Of a stretch of DNA of 64,000 bases, positions 27,688-36,923 are shown one piece after another. Position numbers and translations under genes: made by a program. The notes beneath the pieces are model-generated. The model did no database searches. It saw only the letters and a list, made by a program, of their open reading frames with translations, and was not told the DNA's origin. How positions within the stretch are numbered: the stretch's first letter is position 1; each line of letters starts with the position of its first letter. The DNA lies in NCBI RefSeq assembly GCF_025336545.1, contig NZ_JAODBU010000011.1:97116-161115 (forward strand), given 5' to 3'. The DNA is from Eubacterium_U album (GTDB taxonomy: Bacteria > Bacillota > Clostridia > Lachnospirales > Lachnospiraceae).

Positions 27688-27788
27688 AAAACTTTAATAA
27701 TGGAGGCTAATTATTTAGGAGCAGGTGTCTATGAAAATTCCGAAGTTGCTGCTAAAGCCTTTGTTTTAGAATGTAGCAAATAATAAAA

Positions 27789-27831
27789 ACAAATACCCGG
27801 TTGTGAACCATTTTCACAACCGGGTATTTTT
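27789..27831 (+). terminator. Strong bidirectional terminator
   Basis: AAATACCCGGTTGTGAA pairs with TTCACAACCGGGTATTTTT around a 5-nt loop. It ends the hybrid kinase transcript, and the symmetrical A/T tracts could also end the ABC-transporter operon from the other side. Confidence 0.9.
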
Positions 27832-27865
27832 GATAAAAAACTATAAAATAGCATTTTTAAAATTC

Positions 27866-29014
27866 TTAATTTATTATCTGTTTTCTTTTACTTACATAAT
27901 TTGTTACTGCGACAAATATAAAACTGGAAATTACTATAACTGCCCCATTTATTAACAATGGTTTAATGCTTTCAAAATTAAAAACTTCCATAGTTTTTAT
28001 CAGTTGGTTATTTGCTACATAATAATATGTTGGCAATATATGTGCTATTTTCAATACATAATCAGGCATGTATTCAAATGGCACAAAGCATCCACAAAGA
28101 AATGATGTGCCGAGTGCTATTACATTTACTATTCCACCAATAGCATTCTTATTCTGCGTAATATTTCCAATTAAAAATCCTATGGTCAGACTGCATATCG
28201 TAAATACAAATGAATTTATAACATAGCCTAAACCATTTGAACTAAACATTAAGTCTTTAAACAAAATCAATGCCAAAATCATATATAAAATCCACATTGC
28301 AAATATTACTATGGAATTTGATAATAATACGATTCTATTATATTTTTTGTAATTGAAACTGCTTATAATTGTTCTCTTCCTTACAGTCTCATCATTTAAA
28401 CTTGCTAAAATCATGCTGATGCAATACACACATCCTGCAAGCAAGGCGTAATTTAGGATATTAAAATACTGTGTCATGCTGCTTAACTTTGATGTATCTA
28501 AAGTCGTTTTCATATAAACCTTTGTATCTTTGTCCACAACTTTATTTACTTTTGAAATTAACTCAGCTCCACTATAATAATCCTTGTAAATAAGCACGGT
28601 TTTTATGTATTTTTCCACCATCATTTGGGCATATGAAGAATATTCATCACCACATGATTTATATTCCAACGAAGGATTCTTTCCATCTAATAAATTTTTT
28701 CCAAAATCTTTTGGTATATAAATTACATAATTTACGTCTCTGTAAAAAATTGCATCATTTATTTTGTCTTCGTCTTTTGTATCTATATCTTTTATTTCTG
28801 AATGTTTACTTATATAATCCTCAAAGCCTTTAGTAATATTATCTTCACTGTCTTTATTTACAATTAACACACTTGGTTTTGAATCTTCAAAATTTGTCAT
28901 ATTATTACCTGATGTCTGATTAAGCGCTGTTATTGCAACAAGTATGGCAGTATATAAAATAATCATTCCCTTTAATTTATTTAATATCTTTAAAATAGTC
29001 TTAAATACTGTCAT
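27866..29014 (-). CDS. ABC-2 type exporter permease
   Basis: The 382 residues show the ABC-2 layout: one N-terminal helix (MIILYTAILVAITAL), a ~150-residue extracytosolic domain (SVLIVNKDSEDNITKGF), then five helices to the C-terminus (YALLAGCVYCISMILASL, SIVIFAMWILYMILALILF, LTIGFLIGNITQNKNAIGG). It is the last gene of the ATPase-permease-permease operon and overlaps the end of the broken permease by 14 bp. Together with the ATPase at 30181-30942 it would export a lipid, drug or peptide. With its partner permease frameshifted it might work as a homodimer or not at all. Confidence 0.85.
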   Translation of the reverse strand: MTVFKTILKILNKLKGMIILYTAILVAITALNQTSGNNMTNFEDSKPSVLIVNKDSEDNITKGFEDYISKHSEIKDIDTKDEDKINDAIFYRDVNYVIYIPKDFGKNLLDGKNPSLEYKSCGDEYSSYAQMMVEKYIKTVLIYKDYYSGAELISKVNKVVDKDTKVYMKTTLDTSKLSSMTQYFNILNYALLAGCVYCISMILASLNDETVRKRTIISSFNYKKYNRIVLLSNSIVIFAMWILYMILALILFKDLMFSSNGLGYVINSFVFTICSLTIGFLIGNITQNKNAIGGIVNVIALGTSFLCGCFVPFEYMPDYVLKIAHILPTYYYVANNQLIKTMEVFNFESIKPLLINGAVIVISSFIFVAVTNYVSKRKQIIN

Positions 29015-29612
29015 ACTTTTCCCTCCTTAAGCTAACAAACGAAATTAATAGACAAATTATGATAAATATAATCAAATAAATGATATCTCTAAAATATCTG
29101 TCTAAAGTATCGTAATAGTATAATGAATAAAAGCCATCAGTTATTAAGTTATTTGGATTTATCAGATTAATTATAGGCACATTTTTATCAATTACATATT
29201 TTAATGTAACTCCCATCATTCCTGAAAAAACAGAAAAGAACATTGTAACAGCAATAGTTATTCCTGTCTTAGCACCTTCTGACACTCTGAATATTGAAGC
29301 AATTACTACCCCTAGTGCAATTCCTGCCAGATTTCCTACCATGGAAAGTAAAATAATTAACAAAAGATTTTCTCCAAAATCAACTTTTATTACAAATGTC
29401 AAAAATGCCATAAGTACCGCAAGTCCTACCAGACTTACCGCATAACTTCCTATAGTCGAACTCAAAATAATTGTGCTTTTTTTATTTGGTGACACGGAAA
29501 TTCTTTTTCCCTTGCTACTCATATTCGCCAGACAGTTATTTATTGCAGTCAACCCGAATATTCCACCATACATACACATCATCGCAATTAAAGTATAATA
29601 TTCTATTTGCAT
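29001..29612 (-). pseudogene. ABC-2 permease, C-terminal part after a frameshift
   Basis: This 203-codon frame holds five membrane helices (LIAMMCMYGGIFGLTAI onwards) but lacks the N-terminal helix and extracytosolic domain of the family. Reading upstream in the same frame gives ISNSNLSYMQIEYY, which continues the protein encoded at 29618-30181. Restoring one A in the run at 29638-29641 (minus strand) would join the two into a ~390-residue permease like its neighbour (382). There is no good ribosome site in front of this piece. It may be a real frameshift or a homopolymer sequencing error. Confidence 0.8.
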
Positions 29613-29617
29613 ATAAC

Positions 29618-30181
29618 TTAAATTTGAATTAGAAATATTTTCAAATTAACTTGTTCATTATTAATTTTGTCTAATATTTGATTTACTATTTTGTCTGTAT
29701 CAAATGTAAAATTCCCGTTTGCTATTTCGTTTTCTATATTTTTTTCGGTCAATTCTTCTACTATTGTTTCATTCTGTCTGATTTCATTTATGACAAACTT
29801 AAGTAATGTTTGATATGTACCATTTGCCTTTACTACAACCTGTGGTTCGTCGTTCTTAAATACAACATATCCTTCAATTTTAGAATCATCTAATAGCGAA
29901 TCTGCTTTTTTATTACTTACATATTTGATATTAAATAATTTGTCTTTATTATCATTATCCGATAATTCTTTTAATGCGTTTTTGTATATTTCCTGCGTTT
30001 CAAATTCGTCATTATCTACGACTGCAATATCAAACACTTTTAATACTTCATCTTTTTCTATGTTGGAAAATGCCATATTGAAAAATATTCCAAGAATAAT
30101 CGGAAAGGCAAATGTCCAAAAGACTAATATTTTATTTTTAAACAATGTTTTTATCGTATATTTCAAATTATGAATAAACAT
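29618..30181 (-). pseudogene. ABC-2 permease, N-terminal part before a frameshift
   Basis: The 187 codons encode the N-terminal membrane helix (ILVFWTFAFPIILGIFFNM) and the extracytosolic domain (FDIAVVDNDEFETQE, KIEGYVVFKNDEPQVVVKANG) of an ABC-2 permease. The frame ends with NLKIFLIQI, where the last six residues are out of frame with the rest of the family. Its ATG overlaps the ATPase stop by one base (TAATG). The remaining five helices are in the frame at 29001-29612. Confidence 0.8.
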
Positions 30182-30942
30182 TAATCTCTTAATTCCTTTC
30201 CTGTTAATTTCAAAAATACATCATTTAATGTAGGTCCTACACGTTCTATTTTTTCTTCAATATTTGCCTGTTGTTTCAGTTCTTCGCTTGTTCCCTGAGC
30301 TATTATTTTTCCTTTATCAAGAATTATAATTCTATCGCAAAGTATCTCTACCTCTTCCATATAATGTGTTGTGTAAACTATTGTGGCACCATCGTCTCTT
30401 AATTTCTTAATTCCATCTAAAATATTGTTTCTACTCTGTGGGTCGACTGCTACTGTTGGTTCATCAAGAAAAATAAGTTTTGGTTTATGTGCTATTCCAC
30501 AGGCAATATTTAATCTTCTTAAAAGTCCCCCTGAAAGTTGTTTTGGCAAATATTTTTTAAATTCACCAAGTCCTACTAATTCAATGGCATCTTCTACATA
30601 TTGCTTTCTGATATTTTTATCTTCTATGTATAATCCACAAAAATAGTTTATATTGTCATATACATTTAATTCATTAAATACTGCAACCTCCTGAAAAATG
30701 ACTCCAATTTTCGATTTTATATCGTACGAATCGGGTTTCATATCCTTACCAAATATTTTTATGCTTCCGTTCTGATATTTAAGCAATGCTAAAATTGAAT
30801 TTATAGTTGTACTTTTACCACTTCCGTTAGGTCCAAGTAATCCTAATATTTCTCCTTCATATACATCAAATGATAAATTATCAACTGCCTTTTTTTCTTT
30901 ATATTCTTTAGTTAGATTTTTTACCTCTATTACTTTTTCCAT
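30181..30942 (-). CDS. ABC transporter ATP-binding protein
   Basis: The 253 residues include Walker A GLLGPNGSGKST, Q-loop FQEVAVF, signature LSGGLLRRLNIA, Walker B KLIFLDEPTVAVDP and the switch histidine in TTHYMEE. It powers an ABC-2 exporter with the two permease genes directly downstream; the type resembles drug or bacteriocin exporters. A GGAGGC ribosome site precedes the ATG. It is the first gene of the operon. Confidence 0.92.
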   Translation of the reverse strand: MEKVIEVKNLTKEYKEKKAVDNLSFDVYEGEILGLLGPNGSGKSTTINSILALLKYQNGSIKIFGKDMKPDSYDIKSKIGVIFQEVAVFNELNVYDNINYFCGLYIEDKNIRKQYVEDAIELVGLGEFKKYLPKQLSGGLLRRLNIACGIAHKPKLIFLDEPTVAVDPQSRNNILDGIKKLRDDGATIVYTTHYMEEVEILCDRIIILDKGKIIAQGTSEELKQQANIEEKIERVGPTLNDVFLKLTGKELRD

Positions 30943-31039
30943 GTTGCCTCCATGATTTTTGTTAATTTGCTCTGGTTATGTTAGATTTGATTATATCATA
31001 TATTAATTTTATTATCTTTTACATTTTTAATCCTCTTCC

Positions 31040-31086
31040 CCAGCCGGCAGATTTTTTCATAGCAAACACGTTGATTTTCCTTCCCC
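31040..31086. repeat. Extra half-arm next to palindrome copy A
   Basis: A 47-bp unit starting CCAGCCGGCAGATTTTTTC is repeated directly in the left arm of the palindrome that starts at 31087, with near-complete identity. Confidence 0.85.
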
Positions 31087-31265
31087 CCAGCCGGCAGATT
31101 TTTTCATAGCAAACACGTTGATTTTTTTATTTTGCTGCGCCGCTTATTGTAAGTTCAAAAGATAAACTCGCCTATCGGCTCAGACATATCTTTTGAACTT
31201 ACGCTATGCTCGCAAAATTGCAAAAATCTGCCTATCGTTTGCTTATGAAAATTTCTGCCGACTGG
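31087..31265. repeat. ~179-bp imperfect palindromic element, copy A
   Basis: Outer arms CCAGCCGGCAGA (31087-31098) and TCTGCCGACTGG (31254-31265) enclose further inverted segments (CATAgCAAAC/GTTTGcTTATG, GATTTTT/AAAAATC, TTTTGC/GCAAAA). At the centre is a perfect 16-bp stem (31149-31164 with 31187-31202) around a 22-nt loop. The same element occurs at 34672-34851 (inverted) and 36264-36441. No transposase is encoded. It is a MITE-like or REP-like intergenic element. Confidence 0.9.
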
Positions 31266-31457
31266 GTTGTGGAAATTCTGTTGCTCTGGATATTTCTGCC
31301 GACTGGGTTGTGGAAATTTTGTTGCTCTGGATATTTCTACCGGCTGGATTGTGGAAATTTTGTTGCTCTGGATATTTCTGCCGGCTGGATTGTGGAAATT
31401 CTGTTGCTCTGGATATTTCTGCCGGCTGGGGTTGTGGAAATTTTGTTGCTTATAAAA
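31252..31457. repeat. 41-bp tandem repeat, 5 copies, growing from the palindrome arm
   Basis: Five units of the type TTTCTGCCGGCTGG + ATTGTGGAAATTTTGTTGCTCTGGATA run in tandem with 1-3 differences between units. The first unit contains the right arm of palindrome A. Open frames across this block in several phases are translations of the repeat and not genes. Confidence 0.92.
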
Positions 31458-31544
31458 AGTTTTGACAGATTGGGTGATTTAATTTATATGGTTCTTTAAA
31501 ATCGGATATAGTTGATTAAATTTTCTATTTTTCATACTTTAATT

Positions 31545-31588
31545 TAAAAAAATACCGAAAATCTATTAACAATAGACCTTCGGTATTT
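31545..31588 (-). terminator. Terminator of the beta-helix protein gene
   Basis: AAATACCGAAGGTCTATT pairs with AATAGATTTTCGGTATTT, followed by a T-run on the minus strand, ~30 bp beyond the stop codon at 31617. Confidence 0.85.
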
Positions 31589-31616
31589 CACCTTAGTAAT
31601 TTTTAATTATTTTTTA

Positions 31617-34505
31617 CTATTTTGTCTTAACTCTTTTTGTCTTTGACCATGCTGAATATACTTTGTTTCCATCTACGATTTTGTATGTACGGATTCGAAC
31701 ATTGTATGTTTTCTTTGCTTTTAATTTCTTTACAATATATATAGTTGCCTTTTGTTTGTTTACTGATATTGTCTTTTTGTTTTTCTTAAACTTCTTATCA
31801 GTTGCTACCTGAATTTCATATCCTTTTACGTTTTTAACTGCTTTCCATTTTAAAGTAATTGATTTCTTTTTGGCAATTGTCTTGCTAATCTTTGTAGCCT
31901 TTGGTGTTGAAACTACAGCAGTTGTATTCTGCGGATTTGTTGTTGTTTCAGTTTTGCTTTCCGGCTGCTTTTGTGTTGTCGTATTAGTTACATCTGCTTT
32001 TTTTGTTGTTTGTGTATAATCTGCTTCTTTTGTTGTCTCAGAAGTTGATGCTATAATTCTTGGTAATGTTTTTCCTATTGCAATTATTTTATCACAATCG
32101 TTACAATAAGTATCTCCTGTGTATCCTTCCTCTTGTTCTGTTGCATCTTTTTTATTTATAATTGTCGTATTTTTGTGCTCACATTCAGTTGGAATAAAAG
32201 TCCCATCATCTGTTTTTGAAGCTTCTGCCGTATTTCCATAAGCACCCATATTAACTCTGCTTCCATTAGGAGCCGGTTCATTTGAATAATCACTTAACGG
32301 GTCACCTGCATTTATGCAAGGGCTTGTAACATCATCCGCAATCCACATCGTTCCATTCCATCTTCCGCCTTTAGATTTCAAATGATAATTTCCTTTTTCT
32401 ATATTTGCAAATAATGGTTCTTCAAATATACATCCTATTCCATAATTATAAGTGTTACCATTCCAGCTATCATTATATATGCATGTATATGTTATATTTG
32501 ATGTGTCTGTATCGTCATTTAGATTCTTAAATCCTCTCTTGTTTCCGGCTATTATACAATTTTTTATTATCGGAAGTTTTGTCATATATCTGCCTATGCT
32601 TACTCCATAATAGCAGTTTGCAATTGTAACATTTTCCAAAACTATTTTTTCAATTAAATCTTCTTCTACACTTAATGATAGACCAATTCCATCATTTTGC
32701 TTATTAAAATTATGTATAATACAATTTGAAATTTTGAAAATATTATCTTTTGGTACTTTTGTTCCATAAGCTGATATGCTTAATCCCGTGAAAGAATCAT
32801 TGTTTTTTCCTTCAAAAATTGTATTTTCTACAGAAATTTTTCCATAAATGTAATCATTATAGCTGTTAAGTGTAACATACATTCCACTTGATTCATTGGT
32901 AAATTTACAATCTTTTACTGTAAGTGTTTGCGGAATTTCTCCCTCATATCCGGTATTTTTGCTTATTATGTTTGCCTGCATTTTAACATTATCAAATTCA
33001 CAATTTTCAAATACGGCTTTTCCATTTAAATAATCCGAAGACGAATTCTGCGTTATGGAAATTTGATTGCTTGCATTTGTTAATCCTCTGTCAGAAGCCC
33101 CTACAAATTTAATAGGATTTTCCTTTGTTCCTTTTGCAATCAGCTCTCCATTATACATAATATCTAACGATGCAATTACATAAGGATGTTCTGAAGTCAA
33201 TATTACTTTTGCATCATTTCCATTGTTATATCCTATAGTACAATTTTTAAAGTAATATTCCAGACCGTCTATTTCTCCTAATGTACATTCCGGAGTTATC
33301 ATTGAGCCACTAAGTTCAACGTACTTTCCAAATACAGCTGAGTAATCGCATGTATTGTTCGCATAAGTTCTTGTTTTATCAGCATTGACATTTGCTCCAA
33401 ATTGAACTCGTATAGGTGCACACTTATTCATTTCTGATGATTCATTAGATTGACTTCCGTGGAATACATTTCCCTCTATTACAAAATCACATTGTCCATC
33501 AAGATTCAACGCATTTTTTGTTAATGCTCCACCTTCTGTTGTATAAAATTCATTATTTATTATTTCCGCATTTCCTCCCCAGTTAACAGACGGATTGTAA
33601 GAACCGGGAATATTGTTTTTAAATGTATTATTTTCTATTTTACATTTTGATTTATCATTATAAAAATACTCATATGCTAAATCCTTTGTATAACCTTCAA
33701 TTCCCATTGAAAGTGATTTGAACATTGAATTTGATATTTTAATATTTGATTCAACAGTATTTGCATCATAATCTCCATAAAAAAATCCTGCACCTATTTC
33801 ACTCGGTTGCAAAATATTTTTGCTTACTAACTCTGTACTATCAAATATACAATGGTCTACTGTAAGATTAAATTTGGTATCCTTTGTTCCATGAGATACA
33901 TCAATTAATCCCTCTGTGAAATCTCTAAACTGTGCTCCACCGTTTATAAAATAACAATATTCAAATGTGTCTGTCACTTCTCCATTATCAGGAAGTGTTA
34001 TCTCTATTCCATTCCACCCTGCGTGAGTATCAATATTTTTAAAAACAATAGGCTCATCCTGTGTACCTTTTGCTTCTATGCTTCCGCCTTCTTCTACTCT
34101 AAAAATAGAATATGGTCTATAAACTACATCTGAATTTTCTACTCCGTTAACATTTCCCGTTCCTGTTCCAAATAAAACTGTTGTTCCCGGTTCGATTACA
34201 AGTTTACATTTAACATATGGTAATTCAACTATATTTTTTGAACATACAACATATGTTTTATCTTTTGTCCATGTTACAACATTACTTCCATCATCTGAAA
34301 CTATGTCTCCTGTTACGTATACTAAATTTTCATTAGTTTCAGAATTATCGCTTTGGGCAATTGAAGCGTCACTGTTATTTTCGTATACGGAAATTTTCGT
34401 ATTTTCTTTAGTTATAACATTATTTGTTTGTTGTGCCATAGTATTTTGTGGTACTAATGATATTACCAACATTATACTTAGAATAAGGCTAAAATACTTT
34501 CTCAT
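31617..34505 (-). CDS. Secreted parallel beta-helix protein with FN3 tail
   Basis: The 962-residue protein has a signal peptide (MRKYFSLILSIMLVISLVPQ, cut after MAQ) and a long right-handed beta-helix (~65-740) with repeated short N/F/I-rich rungs (KISNSMFKSL, CKIENNTFKNN, VENTIFEGKN). The helix ends in SPCINAGDPLSDYSNEPAPNG, the typical end of such domains. One GYTGDTYCNDCDK module follows, then a T/Q linker and a lysine-rich FN3 domain. AAGGAG precedes the ATG. Beta-helix proteins bind or cut polysaccharides, but I see no catalytic motif. The module set is shared with the 15146-20548 protein, so they probably act at the same surface. Confidence 0.85.
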   Translation of the reverse strand: MRKYFSLILSIMLVISLVPQNTMAQQTNNVITKENTKISVYENNSDASIAQSDNSETNENLVYVTGDIVSDDGSNVVTWTKDKTYVVCSKNIVELPYVKCKLVIEPGTTVLFGTGTGNVNGVENSDVVYRPYSIFRVEEGGSIEAKGTQDEPIVFKNIDTHAGWNGIEITLPDNGEVTDTFEYCYFINGGAQFRDFTEGLIDVSHGTKDTKFNLTVDHCIFDSTELVSKNILQPSEIGAGFFYGDYDANTVESNIKISNSMFKSLSMGIEGYTKDLAYEYFYNDKSKCKIENNTFKNNIPGSYNPSVNWGGNAEIINNEFYTTEGGALTKNALNLDGQCDFVIEGNVFHGSQSNESSEMNKCAPIRVQFGANVNADKTRTYANNTCDYSAVFGKYVELSGSMITPECTLGEIDGLEYYFKNCTIGYNNGNDAKVILTSEHPYVIASLDIMYNGELIAKGTKENPIKFVGASDRGLTNASNQISITQNSSSDYLNGKAVFENCEFDNVKMQANIISKNTGYEGEIPQTLTVKDCKFTNESSGMYVTLNSYNDYIYGKISVENTIFEGKNNDSFTGLSISAYGTKVPKDNIFKISNCIIHNFNKQNDGIGLSLSVEEDLIEKIVLENVTIANCYYGVSIGRYMTKLPIIKNCIIAGNKRGFKNLNDDTDTSNITYTCIYNDSWNGNTYNYGIGCIFEEPLFANIEKGNYHLKSKGGRWNGTMWIADDVTSPCINAGDPLSDYSNEPAPNGSRVNMGAYGNTAEASKTDDGTFIPTECEHKNTTIINKKDATEQEEGYTGDTYCNDCDKIIAIGKTLPRIIASTSETTKEADYTQTTKKADVTNTTTQKQPESKTETTTNPQNTTAVVSTPKATKISKTIAKKKSITLKWKAVKNVKGYEIQVATDKKFKKNKKTISVNKQKATIYIVKKLKAKKTYNVRIRTYKIVDGNKVYSAWSKTKRVKTK

Positions 34506-34626
34506 AGGCAGCTCCTTTCTACTACATTTTTTATATTATAATTTTAACATAATATAATCTTGAAGTCTTTATTTAAATTATTATTCAGCAGAAGTTTCCA
34601 TAGCAAACACGTTGATTTTCCTTTCC

Positions 34627-34671
34627 CCAGCCGGCAGATATTTTCACAGCAAACACGTTGATTTTCCTTTC
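34627..34671. repeat. Extra half-arm next to palindrome copy B
   Basis: A 45-bp direct repeat of the palindrome's left arm starts at CCAGCCGG (34627). A more degenerate half-arm lies upstream at about 34588-34626. Confidence 0.8.
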
Positions 34672-34851
34672 CCAGCCGGCAGATATTTTCATAAGCAAAC
34701 GATAGGCAGATTTTCGAAATTTTGCGAGCATAGCGTAAGTTCAAAAGATATGTCTGAGCCGATAGGCGAGTTTATCTTTTGAACTTACAATAAGTGGCGC
34801 AGCAAAATTTCAAAAATCAACGTGTTTGCTATGAAAATATCTGCCGGCTGG
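34672..34851. repeat. ~180-bp imperfect palindromic element, copy B (inverted)
   Basis: Arms CCAGCCGGCAGA (34672-34683) and TCTGCCGGCTGG (34840-34851) surround the same internal sequence as copy A, but reverse-complemented, including the 16-bp central stem. The element lies between the divergent beta-helix and permease genes (gap 34506-35050). The rest of that gap holds a partial arm and the permease promoter. Confidence 0.9.
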
Positions 34852-35018
34852 GGCGAGGAAAGTGTGTTGCTTATGAAAGTTTCTGTCGACTAGGGGTGGG
34901 AATTGTGTTGTCTATGGATTTTCTGTTAGCTGAAACAATGTTAAATATATTATTTTCCTTGAAAAATATTTGCTAAATATGTCATATATTAATTGACAAA
35001 AATCCTGTTTAAGCAATA

Positions 35019-35027
35019 TGCTATAAT
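35019..35027 (+). promoter_or_regulatory. Extended -10 promoter of the permease gene
   Basis: TGCTATAAT is an extended -10 box (TGnTATAAT) with no -35 at the correct distance; a TTGACA lies 23 bp upstream, which is too far. The start is predicted ~17 nt before the ATG. Confidence 0.55.
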
Positions 35028-35050
35028 CATGTTAAAAAAGGATATATTTA

Positions 35051-36169
35051 ATGATGAAAAAATTTATAGAATTAGTACGTAAAGAAACAGTATTAGTAAT
35101 TGCATGGGTCTTGGCAATTATATCCGCATTTTTTGTAAAACCAAATATTAAATACATAGATTACATAGATTTTAGAACGCTTGGAATATTATGGAGCCTT
35201 ATGGTTATCATGGAAGGGTTAAGTTGTAATGGATTATTTGAAAAGATAGGTTATAAATTATTAAAAAAGACGAAAAATGTATGGCAGCTAAGTATAACAT
35301 TGGTATTCATTTGTTTTTTCTCAAGTATGTTAATTACAAATGACGTTGCACTTATTACATTTGTTCCTTTTACAATGATGATTTTAGGAAAATGTGAAAA
35401 ACAAAATTTATTGATTCCAATAATTGTTTTGCAAACCATTGCAGCTAATCTTGGAAGTATGCTTACTCCAATTGGCAACCCTCAAAATTTATATTTATAT
35501 GGTTTATGGGGAGTTAACATATTTACATTCATAAAAACTATTTTACCTTATTCAATTGTTTCATTTTTTCTTCTTTTACTATTTTTGTTTTTTATTAAGG
35601 ATAAGAAAAGTAAAATTGTTGTTGATGGTAAAGAAAATGATATTATTCAATATAAGGGGAACTTATTTTTCTATGTAATTTTATTTGTAATCGCATTAGG
35701 AACTGTATTTAAATTAATTCCTTATTATATTCTTATATTTCTTGTGTTTATTGTTGTGTTTTTTATACAGCGAAATGTGCTATATAAAATAGATTACGCA
35801 TTACTTTTTACATTTATTGGATTTTTTATTTTTACGGGAAATATTGGTTCACTTCCAATTGCAAATAAGTATTTGGCTTCAATTGTTATAGGAAATGAAA
35901 TTGGAATTGGGGTACTTGCGAGTCAGGTGATAAGCAATGTTCCTTCTGCCTTGCTTTTATCTGGTTTTACAACAAACTATAAAGGATTACTTATAGGTGT
36001 AAATGTTGGTGGTCTTGGAACACTCATTGCTTCAATGGCTAGTTTAATTTCTTACAAATTATATGCACATAATAACAACAGCACAAAAGGAAAATATTTG
36101 CTTTATTTTACAGTTGTAAATATTGTATTTCTTGTAGTTTTACTGATTTTAAACACTATAATTAACTGA
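35051..36169 (+). CDS. Ion-transporter superfamily permease (ArsB/CitMHS/SLC13-like)
   Basis: The 372 residues form ~10-11 membrane helices. Two re-entrant motif regions typical of the superfamily are seen: ITNDVALITFVPFTMMIL and SMLTPIGNPQNLYLYG in the first half, and QVISNVPSALLLSGF with VGGLGTLIAS in the second. Family members move arsenite, Na+/H+, citrate, dicarboxylates or sulphate; the substrate here is not clear. No ars or cit genes are adjacent. AAAGGA lies 8 nt before tandem ATG codons. It stands alone between palindrome copies B and C. Confidence 0.82.
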   Translation: MMKKFIELVRKETVLVIAWVLAIISAFFVKPNIKYIDYIDFRTLGILWSLMVIMEGLSCNGLFEKIGYKLLKKTKNVWQLSITLVFICFFSSMLITNDVALITFVPFTMMILGKCEKQNLLIPIIVLQTIAANLGSMLTPIGNPQNLYLYGLWGVNIFTFIKTILPYSIVSFFLLLLFLFFIKDKKSKIVVDGKENDIIQYKGNLFFYVILFVIALGTVFKLIPYYILIFLVFIVVFFIQRNVLYKIDYALLFTFIGFFIFTGNIGSLPIANKYLASIVIGNEIGIGVLASQVISNVPSALLLSGFTTNYKGLLIGVNVGGLGTLIASMASLISYKLYAHNNNSTKGKYLLYFTVVNIVFLVVLLILNTIIN

Positions 36170-36263
36170 TATTCCAGTCGACTGAAACTTTCATAAACAA
36201 ACACGTTGTTTCACCTTCCCACAACCAGCAGAAGTATCCATAAGCAACACAACTTTCACAACC

Positions 36264-36441
36264 CCAGCCGGCAGATATTTTCATAGCAAACACGTTGATT
36301 TTTTTATTTTGCTGCGCCGCTTATTGTAAGTTCAAAAGATAAACTCGCCTACCGGCTCAGACATATCTTTTGAACTTACGCTATGCTCGCAAAATTGTAA
36401 AAATCTGCCTATCGTTTGCTTATGAAAATTTCTGCCGGCTG
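36264..36441. repeat. ~178-bp imperfect palindromic element, copy C
   Basis: The element has the same orientation and nearly the same sequence as copy A, including the central stem, with arms at 36264-36275 and 36431-36441. Degenerate half-arms precede it at about 36186-36263. Together they fill most of the 36170-36581 gap. Confidence 0.9.
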
Positions 36442-36581
36442 TAGTTAGAAAATTCTATTTCTTTTGTAATTTATGCTTTAAGGTAGATAAAATAAAAATT
36501 ACGTATTGTTTAGATTTAACAAGTTGTAATTTTTACTTTAATTTTCATTTCGGATTCTTTTGAATATTTCGTACTGTCTCT

Positions 36582-36869
36582 CTAATTCTTTTTTTCATCT
36601 AATAATAGATTCTTTGATCCTAATATTCTTTCTATTGCCTGACTTGGATCTAATGTGTGATATGGTAAATACAATCCTCGTAACTCTTTTGGCTTTACAA
36701 TCTTGTACACTTGTATTGATGACATATTATAAGTGTATGAAAAGTACCGATACAGATATCCTATCCAATATAGTTCATTCAAATTGTATTTTACTGAACC
36801 ATATTTTGATGCTCCATACTCTTCTTCTATCATATTTAATATATCTTTCGCCTGAATATTTGTCTGCAA
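36582..36869 (-). CDS. Small protein of unknown function, possibly damaged at its 5' end
   Basis: The 95-codon frame has only a TTG start (36869) and a weak ribosome site. The protein reads coherently: a helical N-terminus (KDILNMIEEEYGASKYGS), LYWIGYLYRYFSYTYNMSS, then KPKELRGLYLPYHTLDPSQ and AIERILG. I recall similar third components beside DUF3791/DUF3990 toxin-antitoxin pairs in Firmicutes, but the memory is not firm and no such partner is present here. A T7 tract just upstream suggests the original start may have been lost by frameshift. Confidence 0.55.
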   Translation of the reverse strand: MQTNIQAKDILNMIEEEYGASKYGSVKYNLNELYWIGYLYRYFSYTYNMSSIQVYKIVKPKELRGLYLPYHTLDPSQAIERILGSKNLLLDEKKN

Positions 36870-36923
36870 AAAAATACCGCAAAACTCTTAATTCCATTGA
36901 TTTATCACTTTCTAAATCACAAT

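Noticed and set aside
27700..27783. 27-codon plus-strand frame MEANYLGAGVYENSEVAAKA
   Set aside because: No ribosome site and no recognisable family; perhaps a remnant, but too short to support.
31193..31499. Overlapping plus-strand frames (FCRLGCGNSVALDIS repeats)
   Set aside because: They read through the palindrome and 41-bp tandem repeats in several phases, with no ribosome site.
34544..34976. Small frames on both strands around palindrome copy B
   Set aside because: Translations of the repeat element; the same peptides arise at copy A.
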